In this document: positions 16,417-25,927 of the stretch, piece after piece
Layout: the number at the start of each line of letters is the position of its first letter
Position numbering within the stretch: position 1 is the first letter of the stretch
Source: Bacillus dicomae
GTDB lineage: Bacteria; Bacillota; Bacilli; Bacillales; Bacillaceae_G
Direction of reading: 5' to 3'
DNA: 64,000 bases
Assembly (NCBI RefSeq): GCF_006494425.1
Contig: NZ_VHIV01000001.1
Coordinates: 434,001 to 498,000 of the forward strand
The notes under the pieces: generated by a model
The model's database searches: none
Seen by the model: only the letters and a program-made list of their open reading frames with translations
Told to the model about the DNA's origin: nothing
Made by a program: the position numbers and the translations under genes

Positions 16417-18048
16417 ATGAAGAAAAAGATACCGTTATTACTTGCATCGACGTTGACTGTCAGTATGTTAGGAGCTTGTAGTTACCAAAAAGAGGATAAT
16501 AAAGCAGGCGCAAAAGAAAAATCCTCAAACAAGCAAGTGTTAAATTTAACTGAGACAGCTGAAATTCCAACTATGGATACGACGTTATCAACGGACGCAA
16601 CATCTTCTAACATCATGAATAACACAATGGAAGGGTTATATCGTCTGGGGAAAGATGATAAACTTGTTCCGGGTGTCGCTAAATCTTATGAGAAATCAGA
16701 GGATGGCAAAAAGTATGTGTTTAAGTTACGTGAAGATGCGAAATGGTCTAATGGTGAACCTGTAACAGCGAAGGACTTCGTTTATTCTTGGCGAAGAGCT
16801 GTAGATTCAAACACGGGTGCCAAGTTTGCTTACATACTATTTGATGTTAAAAATGCGGAGAAAGTTAACAAAAAAGAGTTACCAGTTGAAGAACTTGGTG
16901 TAAAGGCAATTGATGATCATACACTTGAAGTGGAATTAGATAACCCTGTTCCTTATTTTGTAAGTTTAACAGTCTATCCAACATTGTATCCTTTGAATGA
17001 GAAGTTTGTAACAGAACAAGGAGCAAAATTTGGATTAGAATCCAATACGACACTTTATAATGGTCCATTCGTATTAAATGAATGGAAGCATGAACAAAGT
17101 TTCCAACTTAAGAAGAATCCAACGTATTGGGAAAATAAAGAAGTAAAACTTGAGGAAATAAACTTCAATATTGTTAAGGATCGTTCAACTGCTATAAATT
17201 TATATGAAACGAAAGCAATTGATCGTGTAGTCTTAACATCAGAGTTTGTAGATAAATACAAATCAGATGCTGACTTTAAAACGATTAAGAGACCATCTAC
17301 ACAATTTATTCGCTTAAATGAAAAGAATAAATTTTTAGCAAATAAAAATATCCGAAAAGCAATTGCAATGTCCTTTGAACGTGAAAACATCGGAAAAGTA
17401 ATCTTAAACGATGGTTCAGAGGGGATATATGGTTTTGTTCCGAAAGGCTTAGCAAAAGGTCCGAATGGAAAAGACTTCCGTGAAGAAAACGGAAAGCTTA
17501 TAAAAGAGGATATGAAAGAAGCACAAAAATATTGGGAAGCTGGTAAGAAAGAACTTGGTGTAGACAAAGTAGAGTTAGAGCTATTAAACTTTGATACTGA
17601 TGATGCTAAAAAAATCGGAGAGTATTTAAAAGGCCAATTTGAAAAGAACTTACCAGGTTTAACAGTTCCAACAAAAATGCAGCCATTTGCACAAAAATTA
17701 AAACTTGAAGCGAGTGGAGATTATGCAATGTCATATGCGGGATGGAGTCCAGATTATATGGACCCAATGTCATTCCTTGAAATGTATACGACAGGTAATG
17801 CGCAAAACAAAGTACATTACGCAAACCCAGCGTATGATGATTTAATTAAAAAGGCAAAAACAGAAGTTGATGTACAGGCTCGCTGGGATGCATTATTACA
17901 AGCAGAAAAACAACTGCTTGAAGATGCAGCGATTGCTCCAGTATATCAACCAGGAAAAGCTTATTTACAACGTGGCTCAATTACTGGCCTATTAGAACAT
18001 AAATATGGCGGAGAATTTAGCTATAAGTGGGTTGAACTAAAAAACTAA
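16417..18048 (+). CDS. oppA: Oligopeptide ABC transporter substrate-binding lipoprotein (first copy)
   Basis: A 543-residue solute-binding protein of the SBP_bac_5 family, which captures peptides at the cell surface for the OppBCDF permease. The lipoprotein signal ends in LGAC (Cys21). The mature part opens with NLTETAEIPTMDTTLSTDA, and the hallmark WSNGEPVTAKDFVYSWRRA is near residue 110. An RBS GGGGAGG precedes the ATG. A weak terminator-like hairpin separates it from oppB, which would allow more OppA than permease. A close paralogue lies about 6 kb downstream. Which peptides are bound cannot be inferred; Opp can also import signalling peptides such as PapR (family knowledge). Confidence 0.95.
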   Translation: MKKKIPLLLASTLTVSMLGACSYQKEDNKAGAKEKSSNKQVLNLTETAEIPTMDTTLSTDATSSNIMNNTMEGLYRLGKDDKLVPGVAKSYEKSEDGKKYVFKLREDAKWSNGEPVTAKDFVYSWRRAVDSNTGAKFAYILFDVKNAEKVNKKELPVEELGVKAIDDHTLEVELDNPVPYFVSLTVYPTLYPLNEKFVTEQGAKFGLESNTTLYNGPFVLNEWKHEQSFQLKKNPTYWENKEVKLEEINFNIVKDRSTAINLYETKAIDRVVLTSEFVDKYKSDADFKTIKRPSTQFIRLNEKNKFLANKNIRKAIAMSFERENIGKVILNDGSEGIYGFVPKGLAKGPNGKDFREENGKLIKEDMKEAQKYWEAGKKELGVDKVELELLNFDTDDAKKIGEYLKGQFEKNLPGLTVPTKMQPFAQKLKLEASGDYAMSYAGWSPDYMDPMSFLEMYTTGNAQNKVHYANPAYDDLIKKAKTEVDVQARWDALLQAEKQLLEDAAIAPVYQPGKAYLQRGSITGLLEHKYGGEFSYKWVELKN

Positions 18049-18068
18049 AAATGGTTTCCATCATGAAT

Positions 18069-18106
18069 AAGGGTATATGCCTATGATGGGCATATGCTCT
18101 TATTTT
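18069..18106 (+). terminator. Attenuator-like hairpin between oppA and oppB
   Basis: AAGGGTATATGCC pairs with GGGCATATGCTCTT around a 6-nt loop and is followed by ATTTT. A leaky terminator here fits the usual excess of binding protein over permease. Confidence 0.6.
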
Positions 18107-18175
18107 AAAAAAATAAAAGTAAGAATATTTTAAACTATCTTATTGCTTTTGAGAAAAACGGGGAGGTGCTTGACT

Positions 18176-19105
18176 ATGGGACGTTATGTATTAAAACGTT
18201 TCGTGTACATGGCTTTGACATTATTTTTAATTACTACACTGACTTTCTTTTTGATGAAATTACTTCCGGGTTCTCCGCTTAAAAACCAGGAGAAGTTATC
18301 ACCGGCACAAAAAGAAATCATTCTCGAAAAATATGGCTTAAATGATCCAGTACCAGTTCAATATGCACGTTACTTAGGTAACTTAGCAAAAGGTGATTTA
18401 GGGGTATCATTCCAATATGATAACCGCCCAGTAACAGATATGATTGTGGATCGTATTGGACCATCAGCACAACTTGGTTTACAAGCGATTATATTAGGAA
18501 CATTTATCGGTTTAATTTTAGGAATCATTGCGGCACTTCGTAACAATACGTGGGTCGATTATGGAGCGACAATTATTTCCGTACTCGGGATGTCGGTACC
18601 ATCGTTCGTATTCGCCGCATTACTACAATATTTCGTAGGGGTAAAACTTGGATGGTTCCCAGTAGCATTCTGGAAAGGACCAGAGTTTACAGTAATGCCT
18701 ACAATCGCTTTATCGATGGCAGTTATCGCAACAATCGCACGTTTTGCTCGTGCAGAGTTAATTGAAGTTATGCAAGCTGACTATATTTTAACAGCGAAAG
18801 CGAAAGGAATTAGCCAAGGCGTTATCATTGTCAAACACGCACTTCGTAACGCATTAATTCCAGTTGTAACAATTTTAGGACCAATGGTTGCAGGATTAAT
18901 TACAGGTACATTAGTTATTGAGCAAATTTATGCTGTACCAGGACTAGGGGAACAGTTCGTTAAATCTATTACAGTGAATGACTATACAGTTATTATGGGA
19001 ACTACAATTTTCTATAGTGCGATTTTCATCTTAGTTATTTTCATTGTTGATATTTTATACGGAATTATTGATCCTCGTATTCGTTTAGCGGGAGGGAAAA
19101 AATGA
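18176..19105 (+). CDS. oppB: Oligopeptide ABC transporter permease OppB
   Basis: A 309-residue membrane permease with six predicted helices, an N-terminal helix typical of OppB (LTFFLMKLLPGSP) and the EAA loop AELIEVMQADYILTAKAKG that contacts the ATPases. The start at 18176 is chosen because GGGAGGTG lies 7 nt upstream; a longer frame to 18143 would put that RBS in the coding sequence. It overlaps oppC by 4 nt (ATGA), indicating translational coupling. Confidence 0.95.
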   Translation: MGRYVLKRFVYMALTLFLITTLTFFLMKLLPGSPLKNQEKLSPAQKEIILEKYGLNDPVPVQYARYLGNLAKGDLGVSFQYDNRPVTDMIVDRIGPSAQLGLQAIILGTFIGLILGIIAALRNNTWVDYGATIISVLGMSVPSFVFAALLQYFVGVKLGWFPVAFWKGPEFTVMPTIALSMAVIATIARFARAELIEVMQADYILTAKAKGISQGVIIVKHALRNALIPVVTILGPMVAGLITGTLVIEQIYAVPGLGEQFVKSITVNDYTVIMGTTIFYSAIFILVIFIVDILYGIIDPRIRLAGGKK

Positions 19106-20118
19106 TGAAAGATGTACAAAAATTATCTCCAGATTTATTTCAACAAGCCAATCAAAATAATGTGGATAATGAAGTCATTGCCCGTCCAAGCTTAACGTTT
19201 TGGCAAGATGTAAGAAGACGTTTGTTCCAACATAAAGGAGCAATGTTTGGTTTCATTTTATTAGCGCTTATTATATTACTAGCAATTTTCGGACCGATGG
19301 TAAGTAAGCACTCGTATAAAGAGCAAGATTTAGGTCGTTCGAAATTACCACCGAAAATTCCAGTTATTGAAAATGTTCATTGGCTGCCATTTGACGGTAC
19401 AGATCAATATGGTGTTGACCAATATGAAAAACGTGATATTAAAGAGTATTTCTGGTTTGGTACAGATGATCTTGGCCGCGATTTATGGACAAGAACATGG
19501 GAAGGTACGCGCGTATCATTATATATCGCTCTTTTAGCAGCAGCAATTGACTTAGTAATTGGGGTTGCATATGGAGGTATTTCAGCGTTCTATGGCGGTA
19601 GAGTAGATAACATTATGCAACGTATTATGGAGATTATTAACGGTATTCCATACTTAATCATCGTTATCTTAATGGTAATCATTATGGGATCTGGTATATG
19701 GTCAATTACACTCGCAATGGCAATTACAGGTTGGATAGGGATGTCGCGTATCGTTCGTGGACAAATCCTAAAATTAAAAAACCAAGAATACGTATTAGCA
19801 TCTCGTACATTAGGTGCAACAAATACACAGTTAATTGTAAAACACTTAATCCCGAACGTAATGGGACCAATTATCGTAATGACAATGTTTACAATTCCAA
19901 CAGCGGTGTTTGGTGAGGCGTTCTTAAGCTTCATCGGTTTAGGTATTCAGCCACCATTCGCATCACTTGGTTCTCTTGTAAATGACGGTTATAAATCAAT
20001 TCAAACGTATCCGCATATGATGTTCATCCCTGCGGTTGTCATCAGTATATTAATTTTAGCGTTTAACTTAATGGCAGACGGATTACGCGATGCGTTAGAT
20101 CCAAAAATGCGTAAGTAA
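19102..20118 (+). CDS. oppC: Oligopeptide ABC transporter permease OppC
   Basis: A 338-residue permease with a long cytoplasmic N-terminus, a first helix at about 47-67, a large extracellular loop with WFGTDDLGRDLWTRTWEG (the OppC signature) and five further helices. The EAA loop reads RGQILKLKNQEYVLASRTLG. Two adjacent ATGs (19102 and 19105) are possible starts. The 4-nt overlap with oppB and 18-bp gap to oppD mark one operon. Confidence 0.95.
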   Translation: MMKDVQKLSPDLFQQANQNNVDNEVIARPSLTFWQDVRRRLFQHKGAMFGFILLALIILLAIFGPMVSKHSYKEQDLGRSKLPPKIPVIENVHWLPFDGTDQYGVDQYEKRDIKEYFWFGTDDLGRDLWTRTWEGTRVSLYIALLAAAIDLVIGVAYGGISAFYGGRVDNIMQRIMEIINGIPYLIIVILMVIIMGSGIWSITLAMAITGWIGMSRIVRGQILKLKNQEYVLASRTLGATNTQLIVKHLIPNVMGPIIVMTMFTIPTAVFGEAFLSFIGLGIQPPFASLGSLVNDGYKSIQTYPHMMFIPAVVISILILAFNLMADGLRDALDPKMRK

Positions 20119-20136
20119 AAGAGGGGAGAGGCAAAG

Positions 20137-21180
20137 ATGAAAACATTGTTAGAGGTAAAAGATTTACAAGTCTCCTTTGATACACATGCAGGTGAAGTAC
20201 AAGCTGTACGCGGCGTTACTTTTGATTTGAAAAAAGGAGAAACATTAGCGATTGTAGGAGAATCTGGTTCTGGGAAATCAGTTACTTCTAAAGCGTTAAT
20301 GGGATTAATTCCGAATCCTCCTGGACGCATTAAAAATGGTGAGATCGTATTTGAAGGTCGTGACTTAACGAAATTAACAGAAAAAGAAATGCAGCAAGTG
20401 CGCGGTAAAGATATCGCGATGATTTTCCAAGATCCAATGACATCATTAAACCCAACGATGACAATTGGAAATCAAATTATGGAAGGCCTTATTAAACACC
20501 AAGGGATGAGTAAAGCAGATGCACGTAAAGTTGCGTTGGAATTAATCGACCTTGTAGGTATTCCAAATCCAGAAGCGCGCTTAAAACAATATCCGCACCA
20601 ATTCTCTGGTGGTATGAGACAGCGTGTAGTTATTGCAATGGCGTTAGCTTGTAACCCAAAATTATTAATTGCGGATGAGCCGACAACAGCGCTAGACGTT
20701 ACAATTCAGGCGCAAATTTTAGAGCTTATGAAAGACATTCAGCAAAAAACAGAAGCGGCAATCATTTTCATTACGCATGACTTAGGTGTAGTGGCAAACG
20801 TTGCGGACCGCGTCGCAGTTATGTACGCTGGTAAAGTTGTTGAAATTGGAACGGTTGATGAAATTTTCTACAATCCAAAACATCCGTACACTTGGGGCTT
20901 AATCGCATCTATGCCAAGTTTAGATGGTTCGGAAGAAGAGTTATATGCAATCCCTGGAACGCCTCCAGATTTATTGAAGCCGCCAAAGGGAGATGCTTTT
21001 GCACCACGTAACCCACAGGCACTGAAAATTGATTTTGAAATGGACCCACCTTTATTTAAAGTAAGTGATACACACTATGCGGCAACTTGGTTACTTCACG
21101 AGCAAGCTCCAGAAGTAAAACCGCCGGCAGTCGTTGAAAAACGCATTCTTCAAATGAAAGCAGGTGAACAACATGACTAA
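20137..21180 (+). CDS. oppD: Oligopeptide ABC transporter ATPase OppD
   Basis: A 347-residue ATP-binding subunit: Walker A GESGSGKS (about 41-48), Q-loop FQDPMTSLNP, signature FSGGMRQRV, Walker B LLIADEPTTALD and H-loop ITHDLG. The C-terminal oligopeptide-transport extension contains PHPYTWGL-like and PGTPPDLLKPPKG segments. OppD-type proteins often bear an iron-sulfur cluster through C-terminal cysteines; none is seen in that region here. The RBS GAGGGGAGAGG precedes the ATG. The stop codon overlaps the oppF start region by 8 nt. Confidence 0.95.
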   Translation: MKTLLEVKDLQVSFDTHAGEVQAVRGVTFDLKKGETLAIVGESGSGKSVTSKALMGLIPNPPGRIKNGEIVFEGRDLTKLTEKEMQQVRGKDIAMIFQDPMTSLNPTMTIGNQIMEGLIKHQGMSKADARKVALELIDLVGIPNPEARLKQYPHQFSGGMRQRVVIAMALACNPKLLIADEPTTALDVTIQAQILELMKDIQQKTEAAIIFITHDLGVVANVADRVAVMYAGKVVEIGTVDEIFYNPKHPYTWGLIASMPSLDGSEEELYAIPGTPPDLLKPPKGDAFAPRNPQALKIDFEMDPPLFKVSDTHYAATWLLHEQAPEVKPPAVVEKRILQMKAGEQHD

Positions 21181-22108
21181 ACAACGTGAGAAATTAATTG
21201 AAGTAAAAAATGTAAAGCAGCACTTCGACGTGAGTGGTGGTGTTGTCAAAGCGGTTAATGATATTTCATTCGATATTTACCGCGGAGAAACATTTGGTCT
21301 TGTAGGAGAATCAGGTTGTGGTAAATCAACAACTGGAAGAACGATTATTCGTTTATATGATGCAACTGCTGGTGAAGTATTGTTCGACGGTGAAAATGTA
21401 CATGGTAAAAAATCACGTGCAGAGCTGAAGAAGTTCAACCGTAAAATGCAAATGATTTTCCAAGATCCATATGCATCATTAAACCCTCGTATGACAGTAG
21501 GGGATATTATTGCAGAAGGTATTGATATCCACGGATTAGCGAAAAACAAAAAAGAGCGTATGGACCGTGTTCATGAATTATTAAACACAGTTGGTTTAAA
21601 TAAAGAGCACGCAAACCGTTTCCCTCATGAGTTCTCAGGTGGACAACGTCAACGTATCGGTATCGCTCGTGCACTTGCTGTAGAACCTGAATTTATCATT
21701 GCCGATGAGCCAATCTCAGCACTTGACGTATCAATCCAGGCGCAAGTTGTAAACTTACTGAAGAAGTTACAAAAAGAAAAAGGTTTAACATACTTATTCA
21801 TTGCCCATGATTTATCAATGGTAAAATACATTAGTGACCGCATTGGCGTAATGTACCGTGGTCAAATCGTTGAGCTAACAACAAGTGATGAGTTATATGC
21901 GAATCCAATTCATCCATATACCAAATCACTATTATCAGCAATTCCACTTCCAGATCCAGATTATGAGCGCAATCGTAAACGTATCGTATACGATCCATCT
22001 CAGCATAATTATGGTAGTGAAGAACCGACAATGCGTGAAATTCGCCCAGGACATTTCGTACTATGTTCTGAAGCGGAGTATAAGAAATATAAAGAGATTT
22101 ATCAATAA
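21173..22108 (+). CDS. oppF: Oligopeptide ABC transporter ATPase OppF
   Basis: A 311-residue partner ATPase. It has Walker A GESGCGKST, Q-loop FQDPYASLNPRM, signature FSGGQRQRI, Walker B IIADEPISALD and H-loop IAHDLSM. The C-terminus keeps the oligopeptide extension with HPYTKSLLSAIPLPDP. I choose ATG 21173 rather than the in-frame GTG at 21164: AGGTGA lies 5 nt upstream of the ATG and would be coding otherwise. The start overlaps the oppD stop (ATGACTAA). It is the last gene of the opp operon, followed by a strong terminator. Confidence 0.95.
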   Translation: MTKQREKLIEVKNVKQHFDVSGGVVKAVNDISFDIYRGETFGLVGESGCGKSTTGRTIIRLYDATAGEVLFDGENVHGKKSRAELKKFNRKMQMIFQDPYASLNPRMTVGDIIAEGIDIHGLAKNKKERMDRVHELLNTVGLNKEHANRFPHEFSGGQRQRIGIARALAVEPEFIIADEPISALDVSIQAQVVNLLKKLQKEKGLTYLFIAHDLSMVKYISDRIGVMYRGQIVELTTSDELYANPIHPYTKSLLSAIPLPDPDYERNRKRIVYDPSQHNYGSEEPTMREIRPGHFVLCSEAEYKKYKEIYQ

Positions 22109-22110
22109 TA

Positions 22111-22148
22111 AAAAATCCATTCTTCTATCACAGAAGAATGGATTTTTT
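22111..22148 (+). terminator. Terminator of the opp operon
   Basis: AAAAATCCATTCTTCT / AGAAGAATGGATTTTT, a 16-bp perfect stem with a 5-nt loop and T-run. Confidence 0.9.
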
Positions 22149-22251
22149 ACTATATAAAAGAGTTGTCAATATTTCTCGGTAAGCCGCTATATTTAAAGAA
22201 TCACAGATATAAGTTTCCTTTACTAAAGACTACGCCTTAATTAAACGAGTA

Positions 22252-23646
22252 TTATTGCACCTGAACAGAAACAATCTCCTCTTGTTCTTCAGGTTTAACA
22301 AGTGCATAACGCTCCCACGCTCTACTTTTCCAGCGGAAGAACATAATAATGGCACGTGTCCATTCATCAATAGCTATTGCTAGCCAAATGCCAACGAGTC
22401 CCATATCTAAATGGAAGGCGAAATAGTAACCGAGTGGTAAACTCATTAACACCATAGAGAATGCGCCGATTAAAACTGGGTATTTTGCATCACCAGCTGC
22501 GCGAAGTGAATTGATGATGACGATGTTCATCGTACGCCCTGTTTCAAGTAGTACACTTAGTAAAAGAACTGACGCACCTAATGTAATAATGTGTGGATTA
22601 TCTGTAAATAGTCCCATTAATTGTGTGCGGAATGTAATAACGAGAGCAACCATACATAAAGTGACACCAATCGCCCACTTTACACTTTTCCATACGCGTT
22701 CATACGCTTCATCTTTTTCACCACCGCCAACGAGGCGTCCGATAATAATTGCAGTTCCCATACCGATTGCAATAGCGAATAAATAAGTGAACATAGAGAT
22801 GTTCGTAGCGTATTGTCTAGCCGCTAATGATTCCGTTCCTAAGTATGTTGCATAGTATAAGAAGACAATTTGGCAAGCTTGATACATAACCTGCTCAAAT
22901 GCAGATGGAATCCCGATTTTTAAAATTTTCCCGATGTATTCTTTTGATAAAGTGAAGTAGTATTGTAATTTCACACGGTACTCCATAACACGGTACAGTA
23001 ACCAGAAGAAAACGATAAGTGCAATTAGCCTACTGACAGCAGAAGAAATGGCAGCCCCTTGTACACCAAGCTCTGGGAAGCCAAACTTTCCGAAAATGAG
23101 TACGTAGTTTCCGGCGATATGAATAATATTCATTCCAAGTGAAATAAACATCGCTTGCTTTGTGAAGCCATGTACGCGGATAATTGCGGCTAATGAATTA
23201 ATAATAGCTTGAAGGAAAATAGCGCCTCCGACGATGGATAAATAGCTCTGTGCATACATAAGTACATCGCCTTGTAAGTTCATCGCCATCATCATATGTT
23301 TTGAAAATAAAAGAAAACCAGCGCTTATTACGAGTCCGACCACTAAATTTAATGTGACGGCTAAAGCTGATATTTTAGATGCTTCCATAAAACGTTTGGA
23401 ACCGAGGTATTGAGATACGACGATCGCTGCGCCGTTCCCGATGACTTCTAGTACCAAAATAGCGATATGGAGATATTGATTCGCTGCACCAACCCCAGAT
23501 ACAGCATCGTCTGATAATGCACTTAACATGAAAGTATCAGCGATTCCCATTAACATAAATAGAAAAACTTCTAGAAAAATAGGCCATGTTAATAAGAATA
23601 AACTTAATTTCTCAGTAGGCCCGTTTTTTGCCTGAATTGCTGTCAT
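22252..23646 (-). CDS. MATE family multidrug/sodium antiporter
   Basis: A 464-residue, 12-helix membrane protein with the two-bundle MATE pattern. TWPIFLEVFLFMLMGIADTFMLS at the N-terminus carries the usual helix 1 motif, and VVSQYLGSKR is the conserved loop. These exporters expel cationic compounds in exchange for Na+ or H+; the substrate here is unknown. The start at 23646 follows GAGGGGACGG; an in-frame ATG at 23697 precedes that RBS and is rejected. It is oriented against the opp genes and separates opp from the second oppA, so it is probably an independent insertion. Confidence 0.92.
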   Translation of the reverse strand: MTAIQAKNGPTEKLSLFLLTWPIFLEVFLFMLMGIADTFMLSALSDDAVSGVGAANQYLHIAILVLEVIGNGAAIVVSQYLGSKRFMEASKISALAVTLNLVVGLVISAGFLLFSKHMMMAMNLQGDVLMYAQSYLSIVGGAIFLQAIINSLAAIIRVHGFTKQAMFISLGMNIIHIAGNYVLIFGKFGFPELGVQGAAISSAVSRLIALIVFFWLLYRVMEYRVKLQYYFTLSKEYIGKILKIGIPSAFEQVMYQACQIVFLYYATYLGTESLAARQYATNISMFTYLFAIAIGMGTAIIIGRLVGGGEKDEAYERVWKSVKWAIGVTLCMVALVITFRTQLMGLFTDNPHIITLGASVLLLSVLLETGRTMNIVIINSLRAAGDAKYPVLIGAFSMVLMSLPLGYYFAFHLDMGLVGIWLAIAIDEWTRAIIMFFRWKSRAWERYALVKPEEQEEIVSVQVQ

Positions 23647-24049
23647 GTCCGTCCCCTCTTTACCGATATCTATTTTTAGCAAAGTGTATCGTAACATACT
23701 TTCTTAACCTTTGCACTCATTTTAACCTACATATCTTTATTATGAAGGGAGTGCTATTTTATGATAAAAAAGAGGAGGATAATTATACAGAAAGTATTAT
23801 GAGATATAAAATTCGTTTTTCTCTGATAATTTAGAAAAATATAAAAGTTGTTATTTTCAACACTTCAGTAAGGATAATCAGCAATATGAAACGTTTACAA
23901 AGGTTTATTTTTTAACAGAAAATTTTAATGAAATAGAAATATAAATATACAAAAAATATATTTGTGTGTATAATATGAATTATTAGAACATATATATATT
24001 TCTTTCTGTTTGAAAATGAAAGGGCTAACATTTTTTGGAGGGTGGAAGT
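23647..24049. other. Divergent intergenic region upstream of the second oppA
   Basis: An AT-rich stretch of 403 bp. It holds the second oppA promoter (TATACA-N17-TATAAT) and a weak CodY-like site at 23910-23924 (CAGAAAATT half intact, about 11 of 15 overall). The minus-strand promoter of the MATE gene is not obvious. No ORF or RNA structure was recognised. Confidence 0.5.
23946..23974 (+). promoter_or_regulatory. Promoter of the second oppA
   Basis: TATACA (23946-23951), 17-nt spacer, perfect TATAAT (23969-23974). Confidence 0.65.
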
Positions 24050-25696
24050 ATGAAAAAAAAGATACCAGTTTTTGTAGCATCAACAGTAGCGATGAGCATG
24101 ATGTTAGGGGCATGTAGCTATCAAAAAGATGAACCGCAAGCGAACGCAAAAGGGGATAGCGGGAAAAGCGGTGCGAAGCAAGTTATTAATCTAACGGAAG
24201 TGTCTGAAATTCCGACAATGGACACGACACTTGCCTCGGATGCTGCTTCTTCAAAAGTTATGAATAATACAATGGAAGGGCTATATCGACTTGGGAAAGG
24301 CGATAAGTTAGTTCCAGGTGTAGCGAAATCTCATACGAAATCTGAAGATGGTAAAAAATATACATTTAAATTGCGTGAAGACGCTAAATGGTCGAATGGT
24401 GATCCTGTAACAGCAAAAGATTTTGTATATGCATGGCAAAGAGCCGTTAACCCTGATACAGCAGCGAAATCAGGATATATTATGCTTGATGTGAAAAATG
24501 CAGAGAAAATTAATAAAAGGGAGCTATCACCGGATCAATTAGGTGTAAAAGCGATAGATGATTATACATTTGAAGTTGAATTGGATAATCCAGTTCCATA
24601 TTTTCTTGATTTAACGGTGTACCCACTATTTTTCCCATTAAATGAGAAGTATATGAAAGAACAGGGAGAAAAATTTGGTTTAGAAGCAAATACAACTTTG
24701 TATAACGGTCCATTTGTATTAAATGAATGGAAACATGAACAAAGTTTCCAATTAAAGAAAAACCCAAGCTATTGGGATCAAAAAGAAGTGAAATTAGAAG
24801 AAGTTAATTTTAATGTTGTAAAAGATACAGGAGCAGCTGTTAATTTGTATAATACGAGTGCGATTGACAGAGTTGGTTTATCAGCGGAGTTAGTTGATAA
24901 GTATAAAGGACAAAAAGACTTTAAAACAATTAATGATCCAACTGTATTTTTCTTACGTTTTAATCAAAAAAATCCAGCTTTAGCTAACAAAAATATTCGT
25001 AAGGCTATTTCTAGTGCATACGATCGAGATGGTATTGGTGAGGTTATTTTAAACAACGGTTCTAAGGGAGCTTACGGTTTAGTACCATCTGATTTTGTTA
25101 AGGGACCAGATAAGCAGGATTTCAGAAAAGAAAATGGAAAACTTTCAAAAGTCGATGTGAAGGAAGCTAAAAAATTCTGGGAAGCTGGAAAGAAAGAATT
25201 AGGTAAAGATAAAATAGAAATAGAATTTTTAAACTTTGATAATGAAGAATCTAAGAAAATTGGTGAGTATGTAAAGGGAGAATTAGAAAAGAATTTACCA
25301 GGTCTAACAGTAACAATTAAGATGCAACCATTTGCACAAAAATTAAAACTTGAAGATAGTGGACAGTTTGATATTTCATTTACTGGATGGGGACCTGATT
25401 TCCCTGATGCAATCACATTCCTTGATATGTTTATAACAGATGGTTCACAAAATAAAATGAGTTATTCTAATGCTCAGTATGATAGCCTTATTAAAAAGGC
25501 AAAGCAAGAAGGTTCAGATGTAAAAGGTCGTTGGAATGACCTGTTAAAAGCGGAAAAAATCTTATTTGAGGATGCAGCAATTGCACCAGTATTCCAACGT
25601 GGTAGATCTATATTAGAAAGAGAAACAATTAAAGATGTATATATCCACAAATATGGCGGCGAATTAAGCTTTAAGTGGGCATCAGTAGAAAAATAA
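24050..25696 (+). CDS. oppA: Oligopeptide-binding lipoprotein OppA (second copy)
   Basis: A 548-residue paralogue of the OppA encoded at 16417, co-linear over its whole length. The lipobox is LGAC, the mature start NLTEVSEIPTMDTTLASDA, and WSNGDPVTAKDFVYAWQRA corresponds to the same pocket segment. It has no permease genes of its own and very likely feeds the OppBCDF system encoded upstream. The differences from the first copy are concentrated in the C-terminal half, which suggests a shifted peptide preference (inference). The ATG at 24050 follows GGAGGGTGG. It has its own promoter and terminator. Confidence 0.93.
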   Translation: MKKKIPVFVASTVAMSMMLGACSYQKDEPQANAKGDSGKSGAKQVINLTEVSEIPTMDTTLASDAASSKVMNNTMEGLYRLGKGDKLVPGVAKSHTKSEDGKKYTFKLREDAKWSNGDPVTAKDFVYAWQRAVNPDTAAKSGYIMLDVKNAEKINKRELSPDQLGVKAIDDYTFEVELDNPVPYFLDLTVYPLFFPLNEKYMKEQGEKFGLEANTTLYNGPFVLNEWKHEQSFQLKKNPSYWDQKEVKLEEVNFNVVKDTGAAVNLYNTSAIDRVGLSAELVDKYKGQKDFKTINDPTVFFLRFNQKNPALANKNIRKAISSAYDRDGIGEVILNNGSKGAYGLVPSDFVKGPDKQDFRKENGKLSKVDVKEAKKFWEAGKKELGKDKIEIEFLNFDNEESKKIGEYVKGELEKNLPGLTVTIKMQPFAQKLKLEDSGQFDISFTGWGPDFPDAITFLDMFITDGSQNKMSYSNAQYDSLIKKAKQEGSDVKGRWNDLLKAEKILFEDAAIAPVFQRGRSILERETIKDVYIHKYGGELSFKWASVEK

Positions 25697-25725
25697 AAAA
25701 GCAGGCTAATCGCCTGCTTTTTTTT
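25694..25725. terminator. Bidirectional terminator after the second oppA
   Basis: AAAAAGCAGGC / GCCTGCTTTTT with a 5-nt loop, between convergent genes. Confidence 0.88.
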
Positions 25726-25927
25726 AATACGTACGTTTCTTATAAATGCCTTTTCCGCCAACCTCGTTCCAGCCGGATTGGACATCCAAGCTTTTATTAA
25801 CAAACTTCATTTTTTCTTTTCCGCCAAAGAGTTTTTCACCAATACTATTTGTAATGACGCCAATCAATGCTGTTATTCCGATGATGAGGGCCGCAACAGT
25901 GATAAAATCAATAAAAAAAGCAATCAT
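25724..25927 (-). CDS. Small membrane protein of unknown function
   Basis: A 67-residue protein with one long hydrophobic segment (about 3-29, IAFFIDFITVAALIIGITAL), followed by a Lys- and Gly-rich soluble tail. I do not recognise the family. The ATG at 25927 was chosen over TTG at 25933 because the GGGGG Shine-Dalgarno is then 9 nt away. It is single, with a terminator shared with oppA. A palindrome resembling a LexA box lies about 130 bp upstream. Confidence 0.65.
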   Translation of the reverse strand: MIAFFIDFITVAALIIGITALIGVITNSIGEKLFGGKEKMKFVNKSLDVQSGWNEVGGKGIYKKRTY

